A DNA stretch of 64,000 nucleotides from Promicromonospora sp. Populi (GCF_041081105.1 NZ_CP163528.1:1860001-1924000), one strand, 5' to 3'; positions 25,088-35,410 are shown, counted from the stretch's first letter. A program made the numbers and translations. Notes: generated from the letters alone by a model not told the origin.

Positions 25088-26818
25088 TCAGTGGCCCCGG
25101 TCGGCACCAGCCGAGACGGCAGGCGTCTCGCTCCCTGGACCGACGCCGTGCCCGTCTCTGGACTCGATCGCATCGTGCTCGCCGTGCGAGTGCGCTGCCT
25201 CGACCTCGGCCGGGGTCACGGGCTCCACGCGGTCCTCGTAGAAGAACCGGGACAGACCCTGCCACCGCTTGTCGGCGGCGTAGCCCTTGCGCTTCACACC
25301 GCGGGCGTCCGTCTTCGGGGCGATCGCCAGCGGCGCGTCCGCCTCGTAGTTGACGCGCAGCCAGCGCTCCTGCTCGTCGAGCGGGGTGTGCACCTCGATG
25401 TACTCGCCGTTGGCGAAGCGCACGATGCGGCCCGACTCGTGGCCGTGCAGCACCAGCTCGCGGTCCTTGCGCTGCAGCCCGAGGCAGATGCGCTTGGTGA
25501 CGAAGTACGCGAACACCGGGCCGACGAAGAACAGGAAGCGGAACACCCACGTGATCGCGTTGATCGACAACGCGAAGTGCGTGGCGATGAGGTCGTTCGA
25601 CCCGGCCAGGGCCAGAATGATGAACGCCGCGAGGAACGCAACACCCAGGGCGGTCCGCACCGGCTTGTTGCGCGGCCGGTCCAGCACGTGGTGCTCCTTC
25701 TTGTCGCCCGTGACCCGTGCCTCGAGGAACGGGTAGACGATCAGGAACGTGAACAGGATCCCCGGGATCACGACGGCCGGCACCAGGACGTTCAGCGGCA
25801 GCGTGAACCCGGCGATGACCCACTCCGTGCCTTGGCCAGGCATCAGTCGCAGCGAGCCCTCCAGGAACAGCATGTACCAGTCCGGCTGGGCGCCCGCTGA
25901 CACCGGCGACGGGTCGAACGGACCGTAGTTCCAGACGTTGTTGATCGCCATGGTGGCGCCCATGAGCACCAGCACGCCGGCGACGATGAAGAAGTTGCCG
26001 GTCATCTTGGCGACGTACACCGGAGCCGCCGGGTAGCCGACCACGTTCTTGTCCGTGCGGCCACCGCCGGGGTACTGCGTGTGCTTCTGCAGCACCATCA
26101 GGAACAGGTGCAGCGCGATCAGCGCGAGCAGGATGCCCGGCACCACGAAGATGTGCAGCGTGAACAGCCGCGGGACGATGTGGTGACCCGGGAACTCGCC
26201 GCCGAACACGAAGTACGACATGAAGGAGCCGATGATCGGGATCGACTTGATCACGCCGTCGGTGATCCGCAGGCCGTTGCCGCTGAGCACGTCGTCGGGC
26301 AGCGAGTAGCCGGTGAAGCCGGCCGCCAGGCCCAGGATCATCAGGATGATGCCGACGATCCAGTTGAGCTCGCGCGGCTTGCGGAACGCGCCGGTGAAGA
26401 ACACGCGCATCATGTGCACCACTATCGAGGCCATGAAGATCAGGGCCGCCCAGTGGTGGATCTGCCGCATCAGCAGGCCGCCGCGCACCTCGAACGACAT
26501 CTCCAGGGTCGAGGCGAACGCGACGGACATGAGCTGCCCGTGCATGTTGGCCGGGTGCTCGCCCTCGTAGGTCGTCAGCGCCATGGACGGCTCGAAGAAC
26601 ATCGTCAGGAAGAAGCCCGACGCGATGAGCACGACGAACGAGAACAGGGCGATCTCGCCCAGCATGAACGACCAGTGGTCCGGGAAGACCTTGCGCGCGA
26701 ACTCCTTGACCAGCACGCCGATGCTGGTGCGCTGGTCGAGGTAGTCAGCGGCCTTGCCGACGGGGGTCGTCGGCTTGGCCGGCGCCTCGTGCTTGGTGTC
26801 GTGGGTCGCGGTGCTCAC
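25088..26818 (-). CDS. qcrB: Cytochrome bc1 complex cytochrome b subunit
   Basis: 576-residue core subunit of the actinobacterial bc1 complex, oxidising menaquinol and carrying hemes bL and bH. Heme-ligand His regions (RQIHHWAALIFMASIVVHMM, FTLHIFVVPG, ALHLFLMVLQKHTQYPGG), PDWY Qo motif, and the long C-terminal cytoplasmic extension typical of actinobacteria. GTG 26818 overlaps the qcrA stop (GTGA), so translation is coupled. Last gene of the ctaE-qcrCAB block. Confidence 0.97.
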   Translation of the reverse strand: MSTATHDTKHEAPAKPTTPVGKAADYLDQRTSIGVLVKEFARKVFPDHWSFMLGEIALFSFVVLIASGFFLTMFFEPSMALTTYEGEHPANMHGQLMSVAFASTLEMSFEVRGGLLMRQIHHWAALIFMASIVVHMMRVFFTGAFRKPRELNWIVGIILMILGLAAGFTGYSLPDDVLSGNGLRITDGVIKSIPIIGSFMSYFVFGGEFPGHHIVPRLFTLHIFVVPGILLALIALHLFLMVLQKHTQYPGGGRTDKNVVGYPAAPVYVAKMTGNFFIVAGVLVLMGATMAINNVWNYGPFDPSPVSAGAQPDWYMLFLEGSLRLMPGQGTEWVIAGFTLPLNVLVPAVVIPGILFTFLIVYPFLEARVTGDKKEHHVLDRPRNKPVRTALGVAFLAAFIILALAGSNDLIATHFALSINAITWVFRFLFFVGPVFAYFVTKRICLGLQRKDRELVLHGHESGRIVRFANGEYIEVHTPLDEQERWLRVNYEADAPLAIAPKTDARGVKRKGYAADKRWQGLSRFFYEDRVEPVTPAEVEAAHSHGEHDAIESRDGHGVGPGSETPAVSAGADRGH

Positions 26819-27885
26819 TTCAGGCGCTCCCAGAAGCTCGGGCCGATGGGCTCGGCGAAGTCGTCCTGCGCCACGAGGTAGCCCTCGTCGTCGACCGTGA
26901 TGGGCAGCTGCGGCAGCCGGCGGTTGGCCGGGCCGAAGACGACCCTCGCGCTGTCGGCGATGTCGAACGTCGACTGGTGGCACGGGCACAGCAGGTGGTG
27001 GGTCTGCTGCTCGTAGAGCGCCACCGGGCAGCCCACGTGCGTGCAGATCTTCGAGTAGGCGACGATGCCCTCGTGCGACCAGGTCTCACCCTCGGGCGAC
27101 TGGTCGGTCCGGAGGTCCTCCGGGTTGAGGCGCACCATCAGGACCACGGCCTTGGACTTCTCCGTGATCCACTCGTGCGTCGCCCGGAACTCCTCGGTGG
27201 TCTCCGGGATGACGTGGAACACGGAGCCCACGGTGACGTCGGCGGCCCTGATGGGCCGGCCCGACGGGTCGATCGCGAGGCGGGTGCCGTTGCGCCACAT
27301 GGTGTGCTTGAACGCGGCGACGTTCCAGTCGCCGCCGACCGAGCCGATCAGCGGGACCGCGATGGCGAGCGGGAACAGGGCCAGCGCGCCGAAGAACGCG
27401 CCCTTGAGCACACCTCGGCGGCCGACGACACCCGAGTCCTCCAGGCCGTCGTTCAGGTCCTTGACCGCGTCCGCGCGGGTCTCGGCGTCCGACGCGAGCG
27501 GGTGCCGCTCCTGGACCATCTCCTTGTCACCCATGAGCGCCTTGGCCCAGTGGATGCCGGCGACGCCGATGCCGAGCAGCGACACCGCGAGGCCGAGGCC
27601 GATCAGCAGGGTCGAGAGCCGGACGCCCGACGTCGTACCGTCCGGGGGGACCAGCACGTAGGCGACGATCGAGCCGATGGTGCCGAGGATCGACACGACG
27701 AACAGGAACGTCACGGTCCGCTCGGCACGCTTGGCCGCGGCCGGGTCCGTGTCGGTGAGGCGGTGCTTGTGCGCGGGGATGCCGGGGTCCTGGAACCGGT
27801 CGGCCGGCCCGACTTCCGTGCCCGTCTCCGGGGAGACCGTCACCTCGTGCGAGGTGTCGGCCGGGGGGTTCTGGTTCTCGCTCAC
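26815..27885 (-). CDS. qcrA: Cytochrome bc1 complex Rieske iron-sulfur subunit
   Basis: 356-residue Rieske protein with three N-terminal membrane helices, as in other actinobacteria (helices near 58-78, 90-113 and 160-182). The [2Fe-2S] cluster is bound by CTHVGC (281-286) and CPCHQS (300-305). It passes electrons from menaquinol to the diheme cytochrome c. The twin-arginine GRRG just before the third helix fits partial Tat export of the cluster domain. GTG 27885 overlaps the qcrC stop. Confidence 0.97.
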   Translation of the reverse strand: MSENQNPPADTSHEVTVSPETGTEVGPADRFQDPGIPAHKHRLTDTDPAAAKRAERTVTFLFVVSILGTIGSIVAYVLVPPDGTTSGVRLSTLLIGLGLAVSLLGIGVAGIHWAKALMGDKEMVQERHPLASDAETRADAVKDLNDGLEDSGVVGRRGVLKGAFFGALALFPLAIAVPLIGSVGGDWNVAAFKHTMWRNGTRLAIDPSGRPIRAADVTVGSVFHVIPETTEEFRATHEWITEKSKAVVLMVRLNPEDLRTDQSPEGETWSHEGIVAYSKICTHVGCPVALYEQQTHHLLCPCHQSTFDIADSARVVFGPANRRLPQLPITVDDEGYLVAQDDFAEPIGPSFWERLK

Positions 27886-28661
27886 GAGGACTTCGCTCCG
27901 ATCCACACTGCGGCGCCGATGAGCAGGCCGAGGCCGATCGCGAAGGCCCACAGGCCCTCGGACACCGGGCCGAGGGCGCCGAGCGCGTTACCGCCCGCCG
28001 AACCCTCGCGCTGCTCGACGAGGAACGAGACGATGTCGCGCTTCTCCTCCGGCGTGATGTTCGCGTCGTTGAACACCGGCATCGACTGCGGGCCGGTGAG
28101 CATCGCCTGGTAGATGTTCCGCTCGGAGGTGTCCCACAGCGCTGGGGCGAACTTGCCCTCCGAGAGTGCGCCACCGGCGCCCACGGCGTTGTGGCACATG
28201 GCGCAGTTGGTGCGGAACAGGGCCATACCGTTGGACGGGTCGCCCTCTGCGGCGTCCACCTGCTCGTCCGTGGGGATCGCCGGACCGGCGCCCAGCGACG
28301 AGACGTACGCGGCCAGGGCCGCCGTCTGCTCCTCGTCGAACTGCGGCGGCTTGGCCTCCGCCTGCGGACCGTTCATCTGCATCGGCATACGACCGGTCGA
28401 CACCTGGAAGTCGACGGCGGCAGCGCCGACACCTACCAGGGACGGCACGCCGGCGGTGCCCTCCGCGTTCGCGCCGTGGCACGTCGCGCAGTTGGCCTGG
28501 AACAGCTTCTTACCGGTCTCGATGTCCGCGGTGCTGACGGTGTCGGCGTTAGCCGTGCTCGGAGCCAGGACGGCATAGATGCCGCCCGTGGTCAGCAGCG
28601 CCAGCAGCAGGAGCACGACCGGCGCCAGCCGGTGGTGCCTGCGGGCGGCGAGTGCCTTCAC
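27882..28661 (-). CDS. qcrC: Cytochrome bc1 complex diheme cytochrome c
   Basis: 259-residue membrane cytochrome with two heme c sites, CATCH (58-62) and CAMCH (153-157), an N-terminal helix (LAPVVLLLLALLTTGGIYAVL) and a C-terminal anchor (LWAFAIGLGLLIGAAVWIG). It bridges complex III and the aa3 oxidase directly, replacing a soluble cytochrome c, the actinobacterial supercomplex arrangement. GTG 28661 has GAGGAAA upstream. A 108-bp gap to ctaE contains a possible promoter. Confidence 0.97.
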   Translation of the reverse strand: MKALAARRHHRLAPVVLLLLALLTTGGIYAVLAPSTANADTVSTADIETGKKLFQANCATCHGANAEGTAGVPSLVGVGAAAVDFQVSTGRMPMQMNGPQAEAKPPQFDEEQTAALAAYVSSLGAGPAIPTDEQVDAAEGDPSNGMALFRTNCAMCHNAVGAGGALSEGKFAPALWDTSERNIYQAMLTGPQSMPVFNDANITPEEKRDIVSFLVEQREGSAGGNALGALGPVSEGLWAFAIGLGLLIGAAVWIGAKSS

Positions 28662-28708
28662 GAAAATTTCCTCGTCTCGCTGTAAGTGTTGGGGGGCTTC
28701 TTCTGTTG

Positions 28709-28714
28709 AACCTA
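28709..28714 (-). promoter_or_regulatory. Possible -10 box for qcrCAB
   Basis: On the minus strand the 28662-28769 gap contains TAGGTT (complement of 28709-28714), about 48 nt before the qcrC start and followed by a usable Shine-Dalgarno. No clear -35. The qcrCAB genes may thus have their own start in addition to read-through from ctaE. Confidence 0.4.
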
Positions 28715-28769
28715 ATACCACCGCGCGGGGCCGCGATGCGCACACGCCCTGGGGCGTAAGTGCGTCGGG

Positions 28770-29414
28770 TCAGCGCAGCAGGTAGATCACCGCGAACAGC
28801 GCGATCCACACCACGTCGACGAAGTGCCAGTAGTAGGACGTGACGATAGTGGTGGTGGCCTCGTGGTGACCGAACCGCTTGGCGGCGAACGAGCGGCCCA
28901 GCACGAAGAGGAAGGCGATCAGACCGCCGGTGACGTGCAGCCCGTGGAAGCCGGTGGTCATGTAGAAGACCGAGCCGTAGGCGCTGGACGAGATCGTCAG
29001 GCCCTCGTGGACCAGCTCGGTGTACTCGAAGATCTGGCCGCCGATGAAGAACGCGCCCATCAGGTACGTCAGCGTGAGCCACTCGTGCATGCCCCAGGTC
29101 CACGGCTGGTAGAGCTTGCCGCTGCGCGACGGCTTGAACTGCTCTGCCTTGAAGACCGCCGCCTGGCAGGTGAACGAGGACAGCACCAGGACAAGCGTGT
29201 TGATCGTCGAGAAGGTGAGGTTCAGCCTCTCCGCGTCACGCGCCCAGTCCTCGGCCGGCATCGTCTGCCGGACCGTGAAGTACATCGCGAAGAGCGCTGC
29301 GAAGAACATGAGCTCGCTCGCGAGCCAGACGATCGTCCCCACCGAGACCGGGTTCGGACGATTGACTGTCACGTGCTGGTGTGTGGGGTTGGCTGCAGCC
29401 GTTGCGGTCGACAC
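28770..29414 (-). CDS. ctaE: Cytochrome c oxidase subunit III
   Basis: 214-residue membrane subunit of the aa3 oxidase. Typical stretches: [59 protein letters not shown]. Five helices expected. I choose GTG 29414 because a CATAAT -10-like box (29422-29427 on the complement) ends 7 nt before it and there is no Shine-Dalgarno; ATG 29423 (adds MAV) is the alternative and overlaps that box. First gene of the ctaE-qcrCAB block, divergent from the receiver-like gene. Confidence 0.93.
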   Translation of the reverse strand: MSTATAAANPTHQHVTVNRPNPVSVGTIVWLASELMFFAALFAMYFTVRQTMPAEDWARDAERLNLTFSTINTLVLVLSSFTCQAAVFKAEQFKPSRSGKLYQPWTWGMHEWLTLTYLMGAFFIGGQIFEYTELVHEGLTISSSAYGSVFYMTTGFHGLHVTGGLIAFLFVLGRSFAAKRFGHHEATTTIVTSYYWHFVDVVWIALFAVIYLLR

Positions 29415-29601
29415 GACAGCCATTATGGCCGACGTTGGAGAGTCCCGAACGCCGAAGCACCAGCACCGCTCGCGGTGAATCTCACAAACTCCTTTCAACG
29501 CCTAACCTGCGACGTCTCTTGCTGACGCGATTGCGCAGAGTGCCATGAAAAGGCGGCGGACAAATCTGCCGTCAAGGCGGGGACTGTGCCACGATCGACG
29601 C

Positions 29602-30051
29602 ATGAGCGGCATGACGACGGATGTGACCGACACGGGTACGAGCGGTATCGAGGCCGGGGGGTCGACGGTCAGCCCACGGGTCCTCCTGTACAGCGACGAC
29701 CGCACGGTGCGTGAGCAGGTACGCCTCGCCGTCGGCCCGCGCCTGCGCGCGGGCGCACCCGACATCGAGTGGGTCGAGGTCGCCACCCCGGCCGCCGTGG
29801 TGGACAAGGCCGACAACGAGGGGTGGGACCTGCTCGTCCTCGACGGCGAGGCCGACCAGACCGGCGGCATGGGGCTGTGCCGCCAGCTCAAGAACGAGAT
29901 CTACGAGTGCCCGCCGGTGCTCATCCTCACCGGCCGTCCCGCGGACGCATGGCTCGCTTCCTGGTCCCTGGCCGACGGCGTGGTGTCGCGCCCGCTGGAC
30001 GCCATCGAGGTCCAGGAGGCTGTCGCGAAGCTGCTTGCGGGTACCGCGTGA
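29602..30051 (+). CDS. Divergent response-regulator receiver-like protein
   Basis: 149 residues with a receiver fold and no output domain: acidic pair in YSDD (30-33), candidate phospho-acceptor Asp81 in LVLDGEA and Thr110 in ILTG. The conserved Lys of the KP motif is Arg130 (SRPLD), and no histidine kinase is nearby, so it is probably a non-canonical or phosphorylation-independent receiver. The first ~23 residues are low-complexity. CACGAT ending 6 nt before ATG 29602 fits a leaderless start. It overlaps trpD by GTGA, so the two are translated together. Confidence 0.7.
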   Translation: MSGMTTDVTDTGTSGIEAGGSTVSPRVLLYSDDRTVREQVRLAVGPRLRAGAPDIEWVEVATPAAVVDKADNEGWDLLVLDGEADQTGGMGLCRQLKNEIYECPPVLILTGRPADAWLASWSLADGVVSRPLDAIEVQEAVAKLLAGTA

Positions 30052-31097
30052 ACCTCGAGGCACCCACGTGGTCCGGCCTGCTGGCCGGGCTGATCACCGG
30101 CACCGACCTGACCAAGGCGGAGGCCAGCTGGGCCATGGACCGGGTGATGACCGGCGAGGTCTCCCCCGTGCAGCTGGGCGGCTTTCTCGTGGCGCTGCGG
30201 GCCAAGGGCGAGACCGTCGACGAGCTCGCCGGCCTGACCAGCTCCATGGTCGAGCACGCGACCCTCATCGACGTGCCCGGGCCGTCGGTGGACATCGTCG
30301 GCACCGGCGGCGACCGTGCGCACACCGTGAACATCTCCACGATGGCCTCCGTGGTCATCGCGGGTACGGGGCTGCGCGTGGTCAAGCACGGCAACCGGGC
30401 GGCCTCGTCGTCGTCGGGCAGTGCGGACGTGCTCGAAGAGCTCGGCATCCGCCTGGACCACACCCCCGAGCGGGTGGCGCAGATCGCGCGCGAGGTGGGC
30501 ATCACCTTCTGCTTCGCGATGGTGTTCCACCCGTCGATGCGGCACGCCGGCGTGGCCCGCAAGGAGCTGGGTGTGCCGACGGCGTTCAACTTTCTGGGAC
30601 CGCTCACGAACCCCGCCCAGCCGCGCGCGGCCGCCGTCGGCTGCGCCGACGCGCGGATGGCGCCGCTGATGGCGGGCGTGTTCGCCGAGCGCGGCAAGTC
30701 GGCGCTCGTGTTCCGCGGCGACGAGGGCCTGGACGAGCTCGCGGCGACCGCGGGCGCCACGGTGTGGGAGGTGTCCGACGGCGCGGTCACGGAGCACCGC
30801 CTGGACCCCGCCGAGGACCTGGGGCTCACCCGCATCAAGGTCGAGGACCTGCGCGGCCACGACGCCGCCTACAACGCCGCCGTGGCTCGGGCGGTCTTCG
30901 CGGGCGAGGACGGCCCGGTCCGCGAGACAGTGCTGCTCAACGCGGCCTCCGGTCTGGTGGCCGACGGCACGCTGCCCGGCACGGGCTCGGGAACGCTCGT
31001 GGAGCGGCTCACCGCCGGCCTGGGCCTCGCGGCCCAGGCCGTGGACTCGGGTGCGGCGCAGGAAACCCTGCGGCGCTGGGCCGAGGCCGCGAGGTAG
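30048..31097 (+). CDS. trpD: Anthranilate phosphoribosyltransferase
   Basis: 349-residue tryptophan-pathway enzyme joining anthranilate and PRPP. PRPP-binding GTGGD and the [21 protein letters not shown] block are present, with [11 protein letters not shown] further on; length is normal. GTG 30048 overlaps the stop of the receiver-like gene. No other trp gene is nearby. The same gene sits beside ctaE in M. tuberculosis (Rv2192c/Rv2193), so this is conserved context, not a trp operon. Confidence 0.96.
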   Translation: MNLEAPTWSGLLAGLITGTDLTKAEASWAMDRVMTGEVSPVQLGGFLVALRAKGETVDELAGLTSSMVEHATLIDVPGPSVDIVGTGGDRAHTVNISTMASVVIAGTGLRVVKHGNRAASSSSGSADVLEELGIRLDHTPERVAQIAREVGITFCFAMVFHPSMRHAGVARKELGVPTAFNFLGPLTNPAQPRAAAVGCADARMAPLMAGVFAERGKSALVFRGDEGLDELAATAGATVWEVSDGAVTEHRLDPAEDLGLTRIKVEDLRGHDAAYNAAVARAVFAGEDGPVRETVLLNAASGLVADGTLPGTGSGTLVERLTAGLGLAAQAVDSGAAQETLRRWAEAAR

Positions 31098-31106
31098 TCG
31101 CCGGCG

Positions 31107-31970
31107 TCAGCCGCCGAGGCCCTCCATCAGCTCGTCCAGGCTGACGAGCTGGTCCCCGGTCGGCGCCGCGACGTCGATGGGCTCGCCCCAGGCGCTGAAC
31201 TCGCCGTTCATCACCAGCGGCTGGCCCTCGAGGTCCATCGTGAGCACCAGCTTGCGCGCCAGGTTGTCCTGATCCACGTTGTAGACCATCTCCATCTCGC
31301 CGACCTGCGCCAGAGCATCCTCCGGGAGGTCGTCGACCTGCGGGCCGGTCATCTTCGCCGGGTCCAGGAGCATCGTGTAGACGTCGGTCTCGACGCCGTC
31401 GACCGTCTCGGTGCCGGTCTTCTCGAACGACGTGATGGCGCCGTCCATGCCCTGCAGCTGCGCGGCCGGGTCCATGTCCTTGAGGCTGCTCTGCATGATC
31501 TCGCCCATGGCCCCGAAGATTCCGGCCATCGGGTTGTCGCTCTCGGCGGCCTCGGCCAGGCTGAGGTACCTGCCCGACGTCATCTCACCCATGTTCATGT
31601 AGAAGTCGCCGTCGACCAGGATCGTGTCGGTCGTCTCGCCTTCCATGTCCATCTGCATCGCCATCGCCGGGTTCTCCGGGTCGGCGACGTTGATGTCAGC
31701 CTCCAGCGGCGCGCCGGTCAGGCCGCCGGCCTCGGCGCCCGCACCGGAGTAGGTCATGGTCAGGTGGACCGTTTCCGCCTCGCTCTGCGCTGCGGTCAGC
31801 TCCTCGACGAACGAGGCCTGGGTCAGCTCGACCGGAGCCTCCACCGACGGGGACGGCGACGACGTCGGACCGGCCTGCTCGCTGGAACCAGCGGGGGAAG
31901 TTCCGCAGCTGCTCAGCCCCAGGGCGAGCACGCCCGCCGTAGCCACAACGATCATCTTCGAGTAACGCAC
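31107..31970 (-). CDS. Secreted lipoprotein, LppX/LprG-like
   Basis: 287 residues. Lipoprotein signal MRYSKMIVVATAGVLALG then lipobox LSSC; a Ser/Pro/Glu linker precedes a beta-rich domain with many Met residues. Fold and length resemble the LppX/LprAFG or DUF6612 lipoproteins that bind lipids or polymers at the cell surface; assignment is tentative. GTG 31970 with AGAGGCAA upstream. Convergent with trpD, which ends 9 bp away. Located just downstream of the ctaCDF cluster, but the 215-bp gap suggests its own promoter. Confidence 0.75.
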   Translation of the reverse strand: MRYSKMIVVATAGVLALGLSSCGTSPAGSSEQAGPTSSPSPSVEAPVELTQASFVEELTAAQSEAETVHLTMTYSGAGAEAGGLTGAPLEADINVADPENPAMAMQMDMEGETTDTILVDGDFYMNMGEMTSGRYLSLAEAAESDNPMAGIFGAMGEIMQSSLKDMDPAAQLQGMDGAITSFEKTGTETVDGVETDVYTMLLDPAKMTGPQVDDLPEDALAQVGEMEMVYNVDQDNLARKLVLTMDLEGQPLVMNGEFSAWGEPIDVAAPTGDQLVSLDELMEGLGG

Positions 31971-32139
31971 TGTTGCCTCTCTGCCGCCCGTCTCGGCTGG
32001 CGCACACGCTGCGCCCGGAAACCGGTCAGGGAACGTTCGATCTCACCACGGCGTGTACCCGGCGCCCCCACCGCCAGCGGGTGAATCAAGGGTGAAACGA
32101 ACGAACCCGACGCCGGAGCACACCTCACGAGAGGCGCGC

Positions 32140-32151
32140 CCCGACGTCGGG
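32140..32151. terminator. Short palindrome downstream of ctaF
   Basis: cccgacgtcggg is a perfect 12-bp palindrome about 35 bp past the ctaF stop. It could form a small hairpin ending ctaCDF transcription, but without loop or T-tract this is weak. Confidence 0.3.
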
Positions 32152-32168
32152 CAGTGAAGCAGAACTGT

Positions 32169-32193
32169 CAGTGCGCTCAGTGCGCTCAGTGCG
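32169..32193. repeat. 9-bp tandem repeat across the ctaF stop codon
   Basis: cagtgcgct repeated 2.8 times; the last copy contains the ctaF stop (TCA at 32186-32188 on the + strand). Copy-number change would affect only the last residues or the 3' end. Confidence 0.85.
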
Positions 32194-32587
32194 CGTGGAT
32201 GCCGCGCGAATACTCCAGGACCCAGCCCACGAGCGCGAGAACCGCCACGCAGAAGCCGATGTACAGCACCCACCAGCCCACGGCCAGGCCGAGGAAGCAG
32301 ATGGCGGCCGAGCCTGCGATCGCCAACGGCCACCAGCTCCAGGGCGCGTACACACCCTGGTCGCCCGCGGCGTCCTCGATGTTGCCGTTCGGGTCGTCCT
32401 CGGGGCGGGCGTCGATGCGCCGGGCCGTCAGGGCCAGGTACGCGCCGATCATCGCGACCAGGCCGCCGACCAGCGGCATACCGAGGTAGCCGACGGGCTC
32501 GGTCCAGTTGGTCATGAAGCCGTAGACGACCCCGGCACCGACGAAGAAGGGCGTTCCCCAGAGGAACAGCCGGGTCTCGTTCTTCAC
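32186..32587 (-). CDS. ctaF: Cytochrome c oxidase subunit IV (actinobacterial type)
   Basis: 133-residue small oxidase subunit specific to actinobacteria, with four hydrophobic helices ([74 protein letters not shown]). [17 protein letters not shown] and YAPWSWWPL are conserved markers. GTG 32587 overlaps the ctaD stop (GTGA). Confidence 0.93.
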   Translation of the reverse strand: MKNETRLFLWGTPFFVGAGVVYGFMTNWTEPVGYLGMPLVGGLVAMIGAYLALTARRIDARPEDDPNGNIEDAAGDQGVYAPWSWWPLAIAGSAAICFLGLAVGWWVLYIGFCVAVLALVGWVLEYSRGIHAH

Positions 32588-34398
32588 TTGCTGGTCCCCT
32601 CGTCCGGTTCGGCAACGATCGTCGTGCTGCTCTGCTCCGGCGCGCCGCCGTCGCCCGCGGCGCGGCGCTGGCCCTGCGTGTCCTGGCCGCGGCGGTCCGC
32701 CTCGCCGTAGATGTTGACGAGCGCGGTCCGGTCGTACTCCGGGTGCTCCATCGCAACGACCTCCGGGTGGTGCAGGTCGAACGCCGGCGACTCAGAACGG
32801 ATCCGCGGGAGCGAGGAGAAGTTGTGCCGCGGCGGCGGGCAGGACGTGGCCCACTCCAGCGAGCGGCCGTAGCCCCACGGGTCGTCGATGGTGACCTTGG
32901 GCGCCTTGCGGGCGGTCACGTACACGTTCCAGAGGAACGGCAGCGTGGACGCCGCGAGGATGAACGCACCGACCGTGGAGACCTGGTTCTCCCAGGTGAA
33001 GCCCTCCGCCGGCATGTAGTCCGCGTACCGGCGCGGCATGCCCTCGACACCCAGCCAGTGCTGGATGAGGAACGTGGTGTGGAAGCCGATGAAGAGCAGC
33101 CAGAAGTGCAGCTTGCCCAGCCGCTCGCTCAGCATCTTGCCGGTCATCTTCGGCCACCAGAAGTAGAACCCGGCGAACATCGCGAAGACCACCGTGCCGA
33201 AGACCACGTAGTGGAAGTGCGCCACCACGAAGTACGAGTCGGACAGCGAGAAGTCCAGGGCGGGGCTGGAGAGGATGATGCCGGTCAGGCCACCGAAGAG
33301 GAAGGTCACGAGGAAGCCGATGGACCAGAGCATCGGCGTCTCGAAGGTGAGCTTCCCTCGCCACATCGTGCCTATCCAGTTGAAGAACTTCACACCGGTC
33401 GGCACCGCGATCAACATCGTCATGAAGGCGAAGAACGGCAGGGTGACCGCACCGGTCACGTACATGTGGTGCGCCCACACCGTCACCGACAGCGCGGCGA
33501 TCGCGATGGTCGCGTAGACCAGGCCCGTGTACCCGAAGAGCGGCTTGCGGCTGAACACCGGCAGGATCTCGGACACGATGCCGAAGAACGGCAGCGCGAT
33601 GATGTAGACCTCGGGGTGCCCGAAGAACCAGAACAGGTGCTGCCAGAGGATGGCGCCGCCGTTCTCCGGGTTGAAGATCTGCGCGTCGAGCCGGCGGTCG
33701 GCGCCGAGCGCGAACAGCGCGGCGGCCAGCGGCGGGAACGCCATCAGCACCAGCAGGCTGGTGACCAGCGTGTTCCAGGTGAAGATCGGCATCCGGAACA
33801 TGGTCATGCCCGGCGCGCGCATGGTGATGATCGTGGTGATGAAGTTGACCGCACCGAGGATCGTGCCGAAACCCGCCAGGGCGAGGCCGAACACCCATAG
33901 GTCTCCACCGAGCCCTGGACTGTAGGTGGTGGTCGACAGCGGCGCATAGGCGAACCAGCCGAACGACGCGGCACCCTGCGGGGTCAGGAACCCGGCCACC
34001 GTGATCAGGCCGCCGAACAGGTACAGCCAGTAGGCGAACATGTTCAGCCGCGGGAAGGCGACGTCGGGCGCGCCGATCTGGAGCGGCATGATCACGTTCG
34101 CGAAGCCCGCGAACAGCGGGGTGGCGAACAGCAGCAGCATGATCGTGCCGTGCATCGTGAACAGCTGGTTGTACTGCTCCTTGCTCTGCACGAGCTGGAT
34201 GCCGGGCTCGAAGAGCTCCGCCCGGATCAGCAGCGCCATCAGGCCGCCGATGCAGAAGAACAGGAACGACGTGATCAGGTAGAGGTACCCGATCGTCTTG
34301 TGGTCAGTGGAGGTGATCCACTTGACGACGGTCCGGCCGAGCGTTTGTCGTCCGGGCGCGAGACCCGGGACCAGCTCGTGGGTGGTCGCTGCGGCCAT
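32584..34398 (-). CDS. ctaD: Cytochrome c oxidase subunit I
   Basis: 604-residue catalytic subunit of the aa3 oxidase, twelve helices, hemes a and a3 plus CuB. Key regions: [12 protein letters not shown] (heme a ligand), [14 protein letters not shown] (CuB His and cross-linked Tyr), [10 protein letters not shown] (CuB His pair), [11 protein letters not shown] (heme a3/a ligands). The last ~70 residues are a hydrophilic Gly/Gln/Glu-rich tail. ATG 34398 overlaps the ctaC stop by one base (TGATG). Confidence 0.97.
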   Translation of the reverse strand: MAAATTHELVPGLAPGRQTLGRTVVKWITSTDHKTIGYLYLITSFLFFCIGGLMALLIRAELFEPGIQLVQSKEQYNQLFTMHGTIMLLLFATPLFAGFANVIMPLQIGAPDVAFPRLNMFAYWLYLFGGLITVAGFLTPQGAASFGWFAYAPLSTTTYSPGLGGDLWVFGLALAGFGTILGAVNFITTIITMRAPGMTMFRMPIFTWNTLVTSLLVLMAFPPLAAALFALGADRRLDAQIFNPENGGAILWQHLFWFFGHPEVYIIALPFFGIVSEILPVFSRKPLFGYTGLVYATIAIAALSVTVWAHHMYVTGAVTLPFFAFMTMLIAVPTGVKFFNWIGTMWRGKLTFETPMLWSIGFLVTFLFGGLTGIILSSPALDFSLSDSYFVVAHFHYVVFGTVVFAMFAGFYFWWPKMTGKMLSERLGKLHFWLLFIGFHTTFLIQHWLGVEGMPRRYADYMPAEGFTWENQVSTVGAFILAASTLPFLWNVYVTARKAPKVTIDDPWGYGRSLEWATSCPPPRHNFSSLPRIRSESPAFDLHHPEVVAMEHPEYDRTALVNIYGEADRRGQDTQGQRRAAGDGGAPEQSSTTIVAEPDEGTSK

Positions 34399-35321
34399 CA
34401 GTGGTCAGCCTCCTCTTCCTCGGTCTCCGACGGGTTGTCCACCGGGCCGGCCGTGCGAGCCAGGTCCATGCCCAGCGCACCGGTCTGGCCCCTGGCGGCG
34501 AGATCCGCCATGTGGGCCTCGTACTCCTCCGCCGAGACAACCTTCACGTTGAAGAGCATGCCGGAGTGGAACTCACCGCAGAGCTCCGCGCACTTGCCCG
34601 CGTACGTGCCCTCGCGGGTCGGCGTCACCTGGAAGGTGTTGGTCCGGTTCGGGATCATGTCCTGCTTGTACAGGAACGCAGGGATCCAGAACGAGTGGAT
34701 GACGTCGCGCGAGTCGAGCGTGAACTCCACCGTCTCGTTCACCGGCAGGTAGAGCGTCGGGAAGGACGTCGAGGTTCCGACGGCGCCGTCGAGCTCGTCC
34801 TCCGCGGTGACCCCACCGGGGTCGGCCTCGTGCTCACCGAAGTCGTAGACGTCGGCGTCGAGGTAGTTGAAGTCCCAGCTCCACTGCTTGCCGACGACCT
34901 GGATGTGCTCGGTCGCGGTGCCGTCGACAGCCCTGATCTCCGTCATGTCGCGGTCGGTGTACCAGAACAGCACGAGCACCATGATGATCGGCACTGCCGT
35001 GTACATCAGCTCGAGCGGCAGGTGGAAGCGCGTCTGGATCGGGAGCTGGTGGTCGTCCTTGCGCTTCCGGTAGGCCGCGATGCACCACAGCATCAGGCCC
35101 CAGGTCAGGATGCCCACGGCAAGGGCGGCGATCCACGAGCCCACCCACAGGTCCGTGATGCGTCCGGTCTGGTTAGTCACCTCCCCGTCGGAATAGCCGG
35201 GCAGGTATCCGCGCTGAAGAGATTCGCTGGCACAGCCGGAAGCCAGCAGTGCGACGCCGACGGCAAGAGCCGACGCGCGCAAGATGGCCCGCCTGGTGCG
35301 GGTAGGTCGCTGCGAGTGCAA
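34398..35321 (-). CDS. ctaC: Cytochrome c oxidase subunit II
   Basis: 307-residue CuA-bearing subunit. Lipoprotein signal with lipobox LASGC (Cys30), two membrane helices ([19 protein letters not shown] and [16 protein letters not shown]), [10 protein letters not shown] aromatic patch and the CuA motif [12 protein letters not shown]. The start is not obvious: TTG 35321 has GAAAGG 6 nt upstream and gives a normal lipoprotein signal, whereas longer in-frame starts add an unlikely basic leader. First gene of ctaCDF; -10 candidate TAGGCT at 35405-35410 on the minus strand. Confidence 0.93.
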   Translation of the reverse strand: MHSQRPTRTRRAILRASALAVGVALLASGCASESLQRGYLPGYSDGEVTNQTGRITDLWVGSWIAALAVGILTWGLMLWCIAAYRKRKDDHQLPIQTRFHLPLELMYTAVPIIMVLVLFWYTDRDMTEIRAVDGTATEHIQVVGKQWSWDFNYLDADVYDFGEHEADPGGVTAEDELDGAVGTSTSFPTLYLPVNETVEFTLDSRDVIHSFWIPAFLYKQDMIPNRTNTFQVTPTREGTYAGKCAELCGEFHSGMLFNVKVVSAEEYEAHMADLAARGQTGALGMDLARTAGPVDNPSETEEEEADH

Positions 35322-35404
35322 GGGAGGCCTTTCACGTCTCGTCCGGCGCGTCGCACCGGTTTCCTCCCGAGCTCCACGCAGAACCTTCGTCCTCGATGGG
35401 ATGC

Positions 35405-35410
35405 AGCCTA
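35405..35410 (-). promoter_or_regulatory. Candidate -10 box for ctaCDF
   Basis: TAGGCT on the minus strand, giving a leader of about 75 nt before TTG 35321. The -35 position is not consensus. The remaining 270-bp divergent gap to the aminotransferase-fold gene shows no other clear element. Confidence 0.4.
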
